Below are positions 21,422 through 31,415 of a DNA stretch of 64,000 nucleotides, piece by piece (the first letter of the stretch is position 1; the number at the start of each line of letters is the position of its first letter). A program made the position numbers and the translations under genes. The DNA comes from Cupriavidus necator (GTDB taxonomy: Bacteria; Pseudomonadota; Gammaproteobacteria; Burkholderiales; Burkholderiaceae). The notes under the pieces were generated by a model. The model saw only the letters and a list, made by a program, of their open reading frames with translations. It ran no database searches and was not told the DNA's origin. The DNA lies in the NCBI RefSeq assembly GCF_013141915.1, contig NZ_SROX01000003.1:1-64000 (forward strand). Reading direction: 5' to 3'.

Positions 21422-22285
21422 ATGAACAATCCTCCCGATTACATGCCGCCCAAAGTCTGGACCTGGAACAGGAGCGGTGTCAGTTTGAATCGGCCGATTG
21501 CCGGCGCTACCCGCGAACAGGCGTTGCCGGTCGGCCGTCATCCGCTGCAGTTGTACTCGCTTGCTACCCCGAACGGCCAGAAGGTAACGATCCTGCTGGA
21601 GGAGTTGCTGGTGCTGGGTCACGCCGCCGCGGAGTATGATGCCTGGCCGATCCGGATCGGCCAGGGCGAGCAGTTCGGCACCGGTTTTGTCGCGGTCAAT
21701 CCAAACTCGAAGATCCCGGCACTGGTCGATCGTTCCGGCGCTGAGCCCTTGCGAATCTTTGAGTCCGGGGCAATCCTGCTTTATCTGGCCGAAAAGTTCG
21801 GCGAGTTCCTCCCGACCGACGCCGCCGCGCGCGCCGAATGTCTGTCGTGGCTGTTTTGGCAAATGGGAAGCGCCCCTTATGTCGGTGGCGGATTCGGACA
21901 CTTCTATGCCTATGCCCCGACCAAGATCGAGTATGCAATCGACCGCTTTGCCATGGAGGCCAAGCGCTTGCTCGATGTGCTCGACCAGCGGCTGGCGCAA
22001 ACCGAATACCTGGCAGGCGGCCAATACACGATTGCCGACATCGCGACATTTCCGTGGTATGGGGGACTGGTGAATGGCTGGCTCTACGACGGCGCCGAGT
22101 TCTTGTCGGTGCAAGACTACCGGCACGTGCGGCGCTGGGCTGATTCCATTCTGGAACGGCCGGCGGTAAAGCGGGGCCGCATGGTCAACCGCTTGAGCGG
22201 AGAGGCTGCCGGCCAGTTGCATGAGCGCCATGACGCCAGCGATTTTGAGACCCGAACACAGGACAAGCTGGGGGCGGTGCGCTGA
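21422..22285 (+). CDS. yghU: YghU-like glutathione transferase / disulfide-bond oxidoreductase
   Basis: A 287-residue protein that matches YghU in its unusual N-terminal extension (PPKVWTWNRSGVSLNRPIAG). The GST core LQLYSLATPNGQKVTILLEEL follows, then IFESGAILLYLAEKFG. YghU-type enzymes bind two glutathione molecules and reduce disulfides. It lies 48 bp after the YfcF-like gene, so the three genes from 19576 probably form one unit. The C terminus carries a short charged tail. Confidence 0.9.
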   Translation: MNNPPDYMPPKVWTWNRSGVSLNRPIAGATREQALPVGRHPLQLYSLATPNGQKVTILLEELLVLGHAAAEYDAWPIRIGQGEQFGTGFVAVNPNSKIPALVDRSGAEPLRIFESGAILLYLAEKFGEFLPTDAAARAECLSWLFWQMGSAPYVGGGFGHFYAYAPTKIEYAIDRFAMEAKRLLDVLDQRLAQTEYLAGGQYTIADIATFPWYGGLVNGWLYDGAEFLSVQDYRHVRRWADSILERPAVKRGRMVNRLSGEAAGQLHERHDASDFETRTQDKLGAVR

Positions 22286-22434
22286 GATCGTCCGGGTTCA
22301 TGCCAGGAAGCGTGTGAGAAGTACTGTGGTCACTCGTCGCTCCTGCTGGCGGGGTTGCTGATGTTCCTGCTGATCTTGAGGAGCGGCCGGCGGGGCATCC
22401 CGAACGGACAGGATGCTCCGCCGGTTGCGATGCC

Positions 22435-23586
22435 TCAGCTCACCTGCTCATTCAGAAAGGAATGTTGGTGCTGCGCCCGAAATGCGTTGCGATGCAGTTG
22501 CGGGACACAGCGCAGATACTGGGGGACAGCGGTAGCCGTTCCACCAAGCGCGGCGGCGGCATGCCACGGCCATCGCGGATCGTAGATCACCGTCCGGGCC
22601 AGGCCGATCAGGTCGGCGTCGCCGGCGGCGACAATCGCATCTGCATGGGTGGGTTCGGAGATTAGGCCGACGGCGACCACCGGAATCTTCACCGCGGCCT
22701 TGACGGCGCGTGCATGCGGCACCTGGTAGCCCGGCGCGAGCACAATTTTCTGAGCGGGATGCAGGCCGCCAGTCGACACGTTAATGGCATCCGCCCCGCG
22801 GGCTTCGAGCATCTGCGAAAAGGCGACAGCCTCATCGAGCGTGAAGCCCCCTTCAACCCAGTCGGTCGCCGAGATGCGGACCGAAACGGCGCGGTCGGAA
22901 GGAAAGGCATCCCGAACCGCGTCGAGGACTTCCAGCGGAAAGCGGGCGCGGTTCTCCAGAGATCCCCCATATTCGTCTGTGCGCTGATTCGAAAGTGGCG
23001 ACAGGAACGTGTGTAGGAGATAGCCATGCGCAGCGTGAATCTGGACGGCATCGATGCCGAGCCGGGCGGCGCGTCTGGCCGCGGCGGCGAATGCATCTCG
23101 CACCCGCTTTAGGCCGTCCTTGTCGAGAGCGGTTGGTGGCAGATAGGAGGAATCCAACGGAATGGCAGATGGGGCCTCAGTTTGCCAGCCGTTTTCATGA
23201 TCCGGCTGAATCTGACTGCGTCCAAGCCACGGGATGTCTGTCGAAGCCTTGCGGCCAGCGTGGGCCAGTTGGATGGCAATGGGCATATCTGACCAGCGTC
23301 GCACGCCTTCGAGGGTCCTGGCCATGGAGGATTCTGTTGCGTCATTGTAGAGACCGACGTCGCCGTAACTAATGCGGCCCTCCGGCACCACAGCAGTTGC
23401 TTCGATTGTCAAGAGCGCGGCCCCGGAGAGGGATAGCTGTCCGAGATGGATCAGGTGCCAGTCACTCATGCAACCATCGGTAGCCGAGTACTGGCACATC
23501 GGGGAAATGACGATGCGATTCGGGAGATCAAGATTCCGCACGCGAAGGGGGGTGAAAAGGGCTGGTGACAAAGGAGGATTCTCCAT
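22435..23586 (-). CDS. namA: Old yellow enzyme, YqjM/NamA (xenobiotic reductase) type
   Basis: A 383-residue FMN flavoprotein of the thermophilic-like OYE class: LFTPLRVRNLDLPNRIV, then SPMCQYSATDG with the cysteine that tunes FMN, LAHAGRKAS, IHAAHGYLLHTFLSPLSN with NQRTDEYGGSLENR, and ADLIGLARTVIYDP. It differs in class from the NemA-like enzyme at 10466, so the region holds two distinct OYE types. It is convergent with the yghU gene. Inferred role: reduction of alpha,beta-unsaturated carbonyls. Confidence 0.92.
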   Translation of the reverse strand: MENPPLSPALFTPLRVRNLDLPNRIVISPMCQYSATDGCMSDWHLIHLGQLSLSGAALLTIEATAVVPEGRISYGDVGLYNDATESSMARTLEGVRRWSDMPIAIQLAHAGRKASTDIPWLGRSQIQPDHENGWQTEAPSAIPLDSSYLPPTALDKDGLKRVRDAFAAAARRAARLGIDAVQIHAAHGYLLHTFLSPLSNQRTDEYGGSLENRARFPLEVLDAVRDAFPSDRAVSVRISATDWVEGGFTLDEAVAFSQMLEARGADAINVSTGGLHPAQKIVLAPGYQVPHARAVKAAVKIPVVAVGLISEPTHADAIVAAGDADLIGLARTVIYDPRWPWHAAAALGGTATAVPQYLRCVPQLHRNAFRAQHQHSFLNEQVS

Positions 23587-23956
23587 TCAGGATAGACACG
23601 CCCACACCAAGATATGACCTCGAATCAAGCGAGGTTTCATCGTAGAGGTGGGTTTGAAAAAGTTCGGGTTTTGAAAGGTCAGATGGGGTCAGCCAGTTTG
23701 GCCGCGCGAGCTACTTGAGCAAGCGTCATGCCAGATACCAACGCTTGCGTTCCGCTACGGATGAAGGAAGAGCCGGTAATCGTCTGAAAGACACATGTGT
23801 CGGCAGAAACTACAGTGTGTCGTTCGCAGAGACAGCCCGTGGTAGAGCAGATTGCGCAGAGTCTGATGCGCGGCGCTGCTGAAAATAGCCGTAGTGTCCA
23901 TAGGGCGGCTTCGGCTGATCCGCGATGTGCCAGCATCCGCTGGCCGCCGGCCCGCG
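23587..23956. other. Intergenic, no gene seen
   Basis: 370 bp upstream of the YqjM-type gene. Short open frames are present on both strands but none has a recognisable domain or ribosome site. It grades into a zone of decayed genes to the right. Confidence 0.4.
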
Positions 23957-24175
23957 CTAGAGTATCGGGGACGTACGGTTCTGCACGGTCTTGAGTGCAA
24001 AGCTGGACCGTATGTGCTCAACGCCCCGGATGCGGGTCAGTGTCCTGCTCAGGAAGTGCTGGTACGCGCCCATATCGGGCACCACCACGGCGGCCCGCGT
24101 GGTTACTCAAGCGAGGCTACTGGTGCATGGGGTTTGGCAGCAGCCGAGCAGCGAACATTCCTGACAGGCATTCAG
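23957..24175 (-). pseudogene. Lrp/AsnC-family regulator C-terminal remnant
   Basis: On the minus strand one frame reads QECSLLGCC, a stop, then VVVPDMGAYQHFLSRTLTRI followed by RGVEHIRSSFALKTVQNR. That is the RAM/AsnC ligand domain end of Lrp-type regulators. There is at least one in-frame stop and no helix-turn-helix part. This is a clear gene remnant. Confidence 0.6.
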
Positions 24176-24261
24176 GCACTGGTTCGCCTGCCGATAATAC
24201 AGCGTGAGCTCGACAGTGTGCGTGGCCTCTGTACCGCCTGGCTGGTGTCCGGTTATCGCGG

Positions 24262-24470
24262 GTCCCATTAGGTGCATACGACCAGGAGCTCTGGAAGGCG
24301 TCCAAGCAGCTCGCCGCCCACGACGTGGTGATTCAGCTCGGCCTCAATGAGGATCTTGCCACCACGGCGCTTGGGGCGCGCAGATGCACCAGGCCTTCCG
24401 CGACTGCGCGAGCCTGGCCGAGCACATCGACGGCGTAGAGTTCCTGGCCCGGCGCACCTTAAACCCTCGC
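24262..24470 (+). pseudogene. Frameshifted unidentified gene fragment
   Basis: Two overlapping frames read KQLAAHDVVIQLGLNEDLAT and then MHQAFRDCASLAEHIDGVEF, as if one gene had suffered a one-base change near 24385. Composition is protein-like, but I do not recognise the family. Confidence 0.3.
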
Positions 24471-24510
24471 ACGACAGACCAGTCTCCTAAGCTCGACTCG
24501 GTAGCCGTAC

Positions 24511-24740
24511 TCAGGAGCTTTGATTCTCCAGCGTCGGGTAGTCAGTGTAGCCCTGTGCGCCGCCATCCAACCAGTCGGTGTTCACCCGGGCCAGCAGCGT
24601 TCCATGGTGCAGGCGTTCGACAAGATCGGGGTTGTTGATACGGACCGGCCGAAGGCGTCCAGGTCGGCCTTGCCGCCTGCGATGGCCTGTTCGGCCAGGG
24701 CTAAGTCATAGCCGTTATTGAGCATCCATGCTGCTCGATT
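24511..24740 (-). pseudogene. Old yellow enzyme C-terminal remnant
   Basis: The minus strand reads NNGYDLALAEQAIAGGKADL, then DAFGR in one frame and VRINNPDLVERL to GYTDYPTLE in the next. This parallels GGYDSESAERALASGRAD...FGRPFIANPDL...GYIDYPT of the NemA-like enzyme at 10466. A frameshift and lack of the N-terminal barrel show that it is dead. Confidence 0.65.
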
Positions 24741-24752
24741 GGTGTCGGCGCC

Positions 24753-25952
24753 TTAGTGACCCGTCCCGGCCACCGCGCGGTAGTCAACGCCCCCGCTGCG
24801 AGCCAGTTGCACAAGCAGTACCATCAAACCGAGGGTGGAGATCACGGCGCCCGCGATGCCGGTGTAGGAAACGCCCAGGGTGCCGAGGGTCATGCCGCCG
24901 ACCAGGGAACCGAGCGCGATACCAGAGTTGAAGCCGGCGATGTTCAGGCCGGCGGCCACGCCATGGGCGTGGGGAGCATGCTGCTCGGCGACGCCGACCA
25001 GACGGGCTTGCAGGGCCGGCACTGCAGCGAAGGTGAACATGCCCAGCAGCGCGACAAGAATGCCCATTGCGGGGGATGACGAGGCAAGCGCCCACATGCC
25101 CAGTGCGATGGTGGTAATGCCGGCGATCAAGGCTACGCTTGCCCGGTTTACCCCGAGTCGGTCGGTAAGCTTGCCCCCGATCACGTTGCCAATCGCGGCA
25201 AGCACGCCATAGACCAGCATAAAGATGCCGACCGTTTGGCTGCTGACGTGCGTGACCTTCGTAAGCAGCGGTGCGATGTAGGTGTAGGCGGTAAACGAGC
25301 CGGCATAGCCCAGGACCGTCACGAGGGCGGCGAAGAGCAGAACGGGGTCGACGATCGCCTTCAACGCCTGGCCGACGGAGTCCGAACCTTCATGCCCCTG
25401 CGTTTGCGGAGGCTCCTTCATGCCCAGCAGTAAGCCCAGGAAGCCCAATGCACCGAATGCCCCGATCGCGCCGAGCACCGGGCGCCAGGAGATCGTGCCG
25501 CCCAGGTAAGTGCTGACCGGGACGCCGATTGCCATGGCGATCGTGAAGCCACCGAATACGACGGCCACAGCGCTGCTGGCCTTCTTCGCTCCCACAAGAC
25601 GAGCTGCCGTGCTGGAGGCAACCGCTAGGAACAGGCCGTGCCCCATTCCAGCGACGAAACGCGCGATCAGCAAGGTGGACAGATTGGTAGCGACGGCCGC
25701 GGCCAGGCTGCCGACGGTGAAGACTAAGACGGTCATCAGCATGGTGCACTTGCGCGTCCATCCGGCCGTCAAAGCCGTCAGGACTGGCGCGGCAAAGGTC
25801 GCGCCCAGCGCGTACGTCGTCACAGCGCTTCCGGCTTGCTCAATATCGACGTTCAGGCTGTGTGCCATGACGTCGGTCAGGCCGATGGGAACGAACTCCG
25901 CGAGGCCCAGTGCAAACGCACTGAGCGTGAAGATGTAAACAACAAATGGCAT
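24753..25952 (-). CDS. MFS transporter (AraJ / chloramphenicol-efflux-like)
   Basis: A 399-residue DHA1-family transporter: VVYIFTLSAFALGLAEFVPIG at TM1 is typical of the AraJ/CmlA/PbuE group, with GWTRKCTMLMTV and RFVAGMGHGLFLAVASS following. About 12 hydrophobic segments are present. The start at 25952 has AGAGAG upstream. Upstream and divergent is a LysR remnant that was probably its regulator. The export substrate is unknown. Confidence 0.87.
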   Translation of the reverse strand: MPFVVYIFTLSAFALGLAEFVPIGLTDVMAHSLNVDIEQAGSAVTTYALGATFAAPVLTALTAGWTRKCTMLMTVLVFTVGSLAAAVATNLSTLLIARFVAGMGHGLFLAVASSTAARLVGAKKASSAVAVVFGGFTIAMAIGVPVSTYLGGTISWRPVLGAIGAFGALGFLGLLLGMKEPPQTQGHEGSDSVGQALKAIVDPVLLFAALVTVLGYAGSFTAYTYIAPLLTKVTHVSSQTVGIFMLVYGVLAAIGNVIGGKLTDRLGVNRASVALIAGITTIALGMWALASSSPAMGILVALLGMFTFAAVPALQARLVGVAEQHAPHAHGVAAGLNIAGFNSGIALGSLVGGMTLGTLGVSYTGIAGAVISTLGLMVLLVQLARSGGVDYRAVAGTGH

Positions 25953-26067
25953 GGATCTCTCTCGACTGTCCTTGAGGGCGGCTTGACGCCGCAACTGATA
26001 CGAATCGTAGAGCGCTTGCATAAATAGATAAAATTATTATTTTTTTGTCTATGGATAATTATTCTTA

Positions 26068-26661
26068 TTGCTGCTGGGCGAGCTGATGCTGTCATCCGAG
26101 CAGCGTTTCTTGACCTCTGCTCCGAGTACGGAGGAATCAATTTTAAGGACTTGGATAAATATTCTTATGGGTGAGATACTGTCGGGAGCCCGGCTGGCGT
26201 GCGACGGTAGGCAAGTGGACGCTGCTTCATACAGGCCGCGGTCACACTACCTGATCTTCGTCGCGAGCGTGTTGCCAGCGGCGATAAGTCGACGCCATGA
26301 GCCACCTCGACCATCTTCGGACGTTCCGGCGCTCCCGCTCATTGCCTATGACGAGGATTTGCCATTGATCCGGCCGATCTGGGCGGCCATGTTCCAATTT
26401 GCGCCGACATTGCAGGCCGCGCTGACCATCCCCGATTTGCGCATCATCCAGGACCTGGTCGTCAAGGGACAGGGGTGGAGCGTGTTGCCCGACTATCAGT
26501 GCACCGAGGCGCTGGCGTCGGGACGACTGGTTTCCGTCACCCGAGCCAAGGACGCGCCGACCAACAACCTCTATCTGGTATGGAACAAGGCCTCGATGCG
26601 CAATCCACGCATCGTTCATGCGCGCGATTTCATTCTTGGCCTGTTCAGCCGGAAGACCTAA
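26068..26661 (+). pseudogene. LysR-family regulator remnant (effector domain only)
   Basis: The open frame lacks the N-terminal helix-turn-helix. The second half reads LPLIAYDEDLPLIRPIWAAM, IPDLRIIQDLVVKGQGWSVL and PDYQCTEALASGRLV, the effector-binding domain of a LysR regulator such as those divergent from AraJ-type pumps. The first 60 codons look unrelated, so this is probably an inactivated gene joined to foreign sequence by deletion. Confidence 0.6.
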
Positions 26662-26989
26662 CGCTCCATGTCGCCCGGTACAAGCCTACATCCTGTATGC
26701 GGCTAGCAGAGGTGCGTGCCAGTCGGTACGGCCCTCCTGCCTTAGGTGACCATCACCCAAACTGACATAGTTTCACGATCATGAAAATACATGGCGGGCC
26801 AGTACGGCTCATTTGCTGTCTCAAGTTGCTGGTGCAGACCGTTCATTGCGTCGATCTCCTGCTCTGCGCTGCTCCGGTCGGCGCTGCGCGCCAACCCTAG
26901 ACCACGCGCAAAGCGCGTGATCGAATCCGCGAAGTGGCAATGCCTCGAACGGCGCAAGCCGCGTCTTCATCACCTCAGATGAGCGTGGT
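26662..26989. other. Intergenic, no firm gene
   Basis: 328 bp. A 71-codon minus-strand frame (26742-26957) contains FARGLGLARSADRSSAEQEI but has no known domain and a poor start context; it may be a relic. No RNA or terminator was recognised. Confidence 0.35.
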
Positions 26990-27874
26990 TCAAGCAACTA
27001 CGTGACCATGGCGCATCCATCGTTGCATTGCCTGGCTATCGGTGCTGTCGAGATACTGGGAGACCCGATCCAGTAACCGCAAATCGATACCGGTCGTATC
27101 CGCCAGCTTCTTTGCCAGGTGCAGGTCCTTGCTGACGACATTGTGAAGTGAAGTGAATGCGGCTTCGGATCGGGCCCATGCGGCGTACTGGCTTCGGCCA
27201 ATCCCGGCATCTTCGGTAAGAAAATTGCGTCCGGTACTGACATTCAGAATGGGGGCGAGGCTCTCAAAGCTGACGCCATAGCGTTCCGCCAGGTCGATGG
27301 CTTCAGCCGTCAGGAACATGTTTGCGATACAAAGCATGTTGTTGATGATTTTCACAACCTCGCCAGAGCCAAGGGCCCCGCAGTGGAAGATGTTTTTTCC
27401 CATCGATCTCATCAACGGCATCACAGCAGCCACATCTTCTGGATCGCCCCCCATCATGACCGTGAGCGTGGCTTGTTCTGCGCCCACGATCCCACCGCTG
27501 ACGGGCGCATCGATGAGGCGTGCCCCGGAAGCACGCAAGCCGGCGCTGATGGTCTGGAGCGTATCGGGCAAGGTCGTGCTCATCATGCAAACGACTGGCT
27601 GGTGTCCCGCCGGAAAGGCGTCTGCAAGTCCGCCCGGCCCGAGCATCGCTTCCAGGATCTGAGCGTCGTTGGCTAGCAGGACGATGATCGCATCTGCAGA
27701 GGCACATTCCGCCACCGAGGTTGTCACGCGCGCTCCCTCGCCCGAAAAGGCGTCGAGCACGGCCTGATTCCGATCGCAGACGATGAGATCGAATCCTGCG
27801 CGCCGCGCACAGCGAGCCATGGGCGCGCCCATGCTTCCAGCGCCGACAAAGGCCACCCTCTTCATTTCCATCAT
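26990..27874 (-). CDS. 3-hydroxyisobutyrate dehydrogenase family oxidoreductase
   Basis: A 294-residue beta-hydroxyacid dehydrogenase. The NAD motif is VAFVGAGSMGAPMARCARRAG at the N terminus, DAPVSGGIVGAEQATL is the substrate-binding signature, and GSGEVVKIINNML contains the catalytic lysine in the motif GxxxKxxNN. AGGAG lies five to eight bases before the paired ATGs at 27874 and 27871. It is last in a probable operon: GntP permease, enoyl-CoA hydratase, this gene (10-bp gap). The substrate may be a hydroxy acid taken up by the permease. Confidence 0.88.
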   Translation of the reverse strand: MMEMKRVAFVGAGSMGAPMARCARRAGFDLIVCDRNQAVLDAFSGEGARVTTSVAECASADAIIVLLANDAQILEAMLGPGGLADAFPAGHQPVVCMMSTTLPDTLQTISAGLRASGARLIDAPVSGGIVGAEQATLTVMMGGDPEDVAAVMPLMRSMGKNIFHCGALGSGEVVKIINNMLCIANMFLTAEAIDLAERYGVSFESLAPILNVSTGRNFLTEDAGIGRSQYAAWARSEAAFTSLHNVVSKDLHLAKKLADTTGIDLRLLDRVSQYLDSTDSQAMQRWMRHGHVVA

Positions 27875-27884
27875 TTCATCTCCT

Positions 27885-28700
27885 TCAGACCGAAGAGCGC
27901 TGCGAGAATGCCGGCGCGCGCTTTTCCTGCAGGGAGGCCAGCCCTTCGCGTGCCTCGGGACCGCCAAAGCCGATAAATTCCAGTGCCAGCGAGGTGTCGA
28001 AAATCGGGCCGGCCTGACGCAGCCAGTTGTTCAACGCATACTTGCTCCAGCGAATCGCCGACGGAGCCCCCGATGCGAGCCGTGTGGCCACTTCCACCGC
28101 CTTGTCCTGAAGCGCGGCCTCGTCGACGCACAGCGAAACCAGCCCGATCGATTCCGCCTCTTCGCCATTGAGCGGCTCGCAGAGCAACAGGTGGTATTTC
28201 GCTTTTGCCATGCCGCAGAGCAGGGGCCACACGATGGCTGCGTGGTCTCCCGCCGCGACACCCAGCCGGGTATGGCCGTCGACGATGCGTGCGGATCTGG
28301 CCGCGATCGAGATGTCCGCGAGCAGGGCGGCCACCAGTCCCGCGCCGACCGCAGGACCGTGAATGGCCGAGACGATCGGCTTCGAGCAGTTGATGATGTT
28401 GTAGACCAGGTCCCGGGCTTCACGCCAGACACGGGTCCGGACGTCGAAGTCCTCCGTCATCTCGCGAATCATCTCGAAGTCGCCACCGGCGGAGAAGGCC
28501 CGGCCTGCGCCGCACAGGACGACCGCGCTGACCTCCGGGTCGCTGTCGATCCCCTTCCAGACTTCGGCCAGCTCGGCATGTCCACGCGAATCCAGTGCAT
28601 TCATGCGCTCGGGCTTGTTGAGGGTCAGGCGAAGTACGCCCGTGGCGGGACGGTCGAATGCAATGTTCTGGTAGTCCTGATACAAGGTGCGATGATTCAT
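27885..28700 (-). CDS. Enoyl-CoA hydratase/isomerase family protein
   Basis: A 271-residue crotonase-fold protein: [19 protein letters not shown], the oxyanion-hole pieces [16 protein letters not shown] and [20 protein letters not shown], and a C-terminal [10 protein letters not shown] tail. The usual catalytic Glu of the second segment is replaced by a GAGL context, so the reaction could be hydration, isomerisation or another crotonase chemistry. The start is uncertain between 28700 and 28712; AAAGGA overlaps the latter. It lies between the permease and dehydrogenase genes. Confidence 0.87.
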   Translation of the reverse strand: MNHRTLYQDYQNIAFDRPATGVLRLTLNKPERMNALDSRGHAELAEVWKGIDSDPEVSAVVLCGAGRAFSAGGDFEMIREMTEDFDVRTRVWREARDLVYNIINCSKPIVSAIHGPAVGAGLVAALLADISIAARSARIVDGHTRLGVAAGDHAAIVWPLLCGMAKAKYHLLLCEPLNGEEAESIGLVSLCVDEAALQDKAVEVATRLASGAPSAIRWSKYALNNWLRQAGPIFDTSLALEFIGFGGPEAREGLASLQEKRAPAFSQRSSV

Positions 28701-28754
28701 GGCAGCTTTCATCCTTTGAATAAACAGCGAGAAGCCGGAAGCGGGCCCGGCGCG

Positions 28755-30146
28755 TCAGAGCAGTCCGGTTGTGTAGAACACCCCGATCACGAAGAACACG
28801 GCAAGCGTCTTGATCAAGGTAATGGCGAAGATGTCGCGATACGATTCGCGGTGCGTGAGGCCGGTGACGGCCAGCAGCGTGATGACCGCGCCGTTGTGGG
28901 GCAGCGTGTCCATGCCACCGCTGGCCATCGAGACCACGCGATGCAGTACCTCCAGCGGAATCTGCGCGGCGTGCGCACCCTGAATGAACGCTTCGGACAT
29001 TGCGGCCAGCGCGATGCTCATGCCGCCCGATGCCGAGCCGGTGATGCCGGCCAGCGTGCTGACGGAAATGGCCGCGTTCACAAGCGGGTCCGGAATGCCG
29101 CGCAGCGCGTCGCTGACCACGAGGAAGCCTGGCAGCGCGGCAATCACGCCACCGAATCCGTACTCTGACGCGGTATTCATCGACGCCAATAGCGCGCCCG
29201 AGACGGCTGCCCTGGTGCCTTCCGCAAAGTGCCGGCGCACCGCGCCGAAGGCCGTCACGAGCACCACGACGATGCCCAGGACCAGCGCACCTTCCACGGC
29301 CCAGATCGCGGTCACGCTTGCGACCTTGGTTTCGACCGGCTTCGACAAGCCCGGCAACGACACGCTGTGGGCGTGGCCGTACCAGAGCGGAATCAGGCGC
29401 GTGAGCCAGAAGTTCGACACGCCGACCACAATCAGCGGCAGGATGGCCAGCAGCGGCGAAGGCAGCTTGCTTCTTTCCACTCGTTGCGGCTCATTGAGGA
29501 GGTTAGTGCCGTAGCCCTCGCCGCGCTTGGCTGCGGCGCGCCGGCGGGATTCCAGATAGAACAGGCCGACCAGGACAAGGAACAGGGACCCCAGAATGCC
29601 GAGCATCGGCGCGGCCCACGAAGTGGTCTTGAAGAAGGTGGTCGGGATAATGTTCTGGATCTGCGGCGTGCCCGGCAGCGAATCCATCGTGAACGAGAAT
29701 GCGCCCAGCGCGATGGCGCCCGGCATCAATCGCTTCGGGATATTGCCCTGACGGTAGAGCTCGGCGGCAAACGGATAGACCGCGAACACCACCACGAACA
29801 CCGACACGCCACCGTAGGTCAGCAGTGCGCAGACGGCCACAATGACCAGGTTGGCGCGCGCAGAGCCGATATACCGGATCGCGGTGGCGACGATCGATTC
29901 GGAAAAGCCTGCCAGTTCGATCACCTTGCCGAACACGGCGCCGAGCATGAACACGGGAAAGTACAACTTCACAAAGCCGACCATCTTCTCCATGAAGACG
30001 CCGGAGAAGACCGGCGCGATCGCTGACGGATCGGTCAGCAGCACAGCGCCCAGCGCGGCCAGCGGGGCGAACAGGATGACGCTGTAGCCGCGATAGGCGG
30101 CCACCATCAGGCACGCCAGGGCGGCGAGCGCGACAACGACGGACAT
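28755..30146 (-). CDS. GntP-family permease
   Basis: A 463-residue membrane protein with 12 or more hydrophobic segments. FVKLYFPVFMLGAVFGKVIE, ALGAFSFTMDSLPGTPQIQN and the C-terminal MASGGMDTLPHNGAVITLLA are hallmarks of GntP/CitMHS-type gluconate and hydroxy-acid importers. GGAGA five bases upstream fixes the start at 30146. It is the promoter-proximal gene of a three-gene catabolic operon, divergent from a LysR gene. A hydroxybutyrate- or gluconate-like acid is the likely cargo (inference). Confidence 0.9.
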   Translation of the reverse strand: MSVVVALAALACLMVAAYRGYSVILFAPLAALGAVLLTDPSAIAPVFSGVFMEKMVGFVKLYFPVFMLGAVFGKVIELAGFSESIVATAIRYIGSARANLVIVAVCALLTYGGVSVFVVVFAVYPFAAELYRQGNIPKRLMPGAIALGAFSFTMDSLPGTPQIQNIIPTTFFKTTSWAAPMLGILGSLFLVLVGLFYLESRRRAAAKRGEGYGTNLLNEPQRVERSKLPSPLLAILPLIVVGVSNFWLTRLIPLWYGHAHSVSLPGLSKPVETKVASVTAIWAVEGALVLGIVVVLVTAFGAVRRHFAEGTRAAVSGALLASMNTASEYGFGGVIAALPGFLVVSDALRGIPDPLVNAAISVSTLAGITGSASGGMSIALAAMSEAFIQGAHAAQIPLEVLHRVVSMASGGMDTLPHNGAVITLLAVTGLTHRESYRDIFAITLIKTLAVFFVIGVFYTTGLL

Positions 30147-30328
30147 GGGTGTCTCCAACACTTATTTTGGGATCCTCGAGCAACGAGTGCGGCGGTCGCT
30201 ACGCTGGCGCGCCCTGTCTGGTTCCGGCGGGGTCGGCTCGAGGTGTTGGAGATTATGTGTATTGCTTTTTTGCACGACAACGGCAAATATGCAAGATTAC
30301 TGTGCGTCCATGCACATATGGAAATGCC

Positions 30329-31228
30329 ATGCGGAAACATCCGGAATGGAACGACTTCAGGTTCTTTCTCGAACTTGCGCGGAACGGGAAGATTTCCCTG
30401 ACCGGGGAAAAGCTCGGTGTTGAGCACTCGACCGTGTCACGTCGGATTGACCGTCTGGAAGAAAGCCTGGGCACGGTGCTGTTCGACCGGCGTCGCAATG
30501 GCTATTCCCTCACCGACGCCGGCAAGGCGCTGGTTCCGCATGCGGAGCGGATGGAGAATGCGTTGCTCGGCGCCATCGAAGAGAGCGAGGGCCAGTCGGG
30601 CGACGTCGTCGGCACGGTTCGGGTTGGCACGCCAGAGGCGTTTGGCATCAACGTGCTGGCGCCCAGCCTGGTGGATCTCCATGCCCGGCATCCCGATCTG
30701 CATGTCGAGTTGATGGCGCAGCCCCAGTTTCCCAGCCTCGTGACGCGCGAGGTCGAGATCCTGGTGACGCTGGAGCCGCCGCAGGTCGGCCGCTATACGA
30801 CGGCGCGCCTGGCTGAAGTGGACTACTTCCTCTATGGCTCGCCGGCGTATCTGAAGGCCCGCCCTGCGATCGGGGCGCTTGCCGATGTTGCCGAGCACGC
30901 GTTCGTGGACTACGTCCACGACGGCTCGGTCAGCGAGCGGTATCGCATCCTCGAAGAGCTGACGCCGAGTCCCAGACGGCACTTCACCACGACGAGCGTC
31001 CTGGCCCAGCGGGCCGCCGCCGCAGCGGGGATGGGCCTGGTCCTGCTGACGCCTTATGTCGCTGGCACCGGCTCAGATCTCGTCAGCATCTTCCCTGACC
31101 AGCCGCTGATTACGCGCACTTTGTGGATCGCCGCGCCCGAAGACCTGTTCCGGATCAGGCGTATCCGCTGTGTGTGGGACTTCATTCGCGAAGTCGTTTC
31201 CCGTCACCCGGACGAGTTTCGGCGATAG
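30329..31228 (+). CDS. LysR-family regulator
   Basis: A 299-residue regulator with a short winged helix: WNDFRFFLELARNGKISLTG, then LGVEHSTVSRRIDRLEESLG, typical of the group that often controls dehydrogenase operons. The effector domain follows (TVRVGTPEAFGINVLAPSL). The start at 30329 precedes the conserved domain; upstream frame is unlikely to be translated. It lies between the divergent GntP operon and the downstream CoA-transferase genes, so it probably controls one or both. Confidence 0.9.
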   Translation: MRKHPEWNDFRFFLELARNGKISLTGEKLGVEHSTVSRRIDRLEESLGTVLFDRRRNGYSLTDAGKALVPHAERMENALLGAIEESEGQSGDVVGTVRVGTPEAFGINVLAPSLVDLHARHPDLHVELMAQPQFPSLVTREVEILVTLEPPQVGRYTTARLAEVDYFLYGSPAYLKARPAIGALADVAEHAFVDYVHDGSVSERYRILEELTPSPRRHFTTTSVLAQRAAAAAGMGLVLLTPYVAGTGSDLVSIFPDQPLITRTLWIAAPEDLFRIRRIRCVWDFIREVVSRHPDEFRR

Positions 31229-31415
31229 TTAGCCGCAACACCGCTTTCGCCCAACCCTCCCGTCATCCTTTGTGCATCTGCGCACAACGACCTTGCGTTC
31301 GTTGCCGTTGTTGTTGAAAAAAGCACGAACAATAATGGGCAGCACGACAGCGACGTCGGCGGACTTCCTCGACTGATCTGTCAGAACCCCTTGTCAGAAG
31401 TGGATGGTGACGGAG

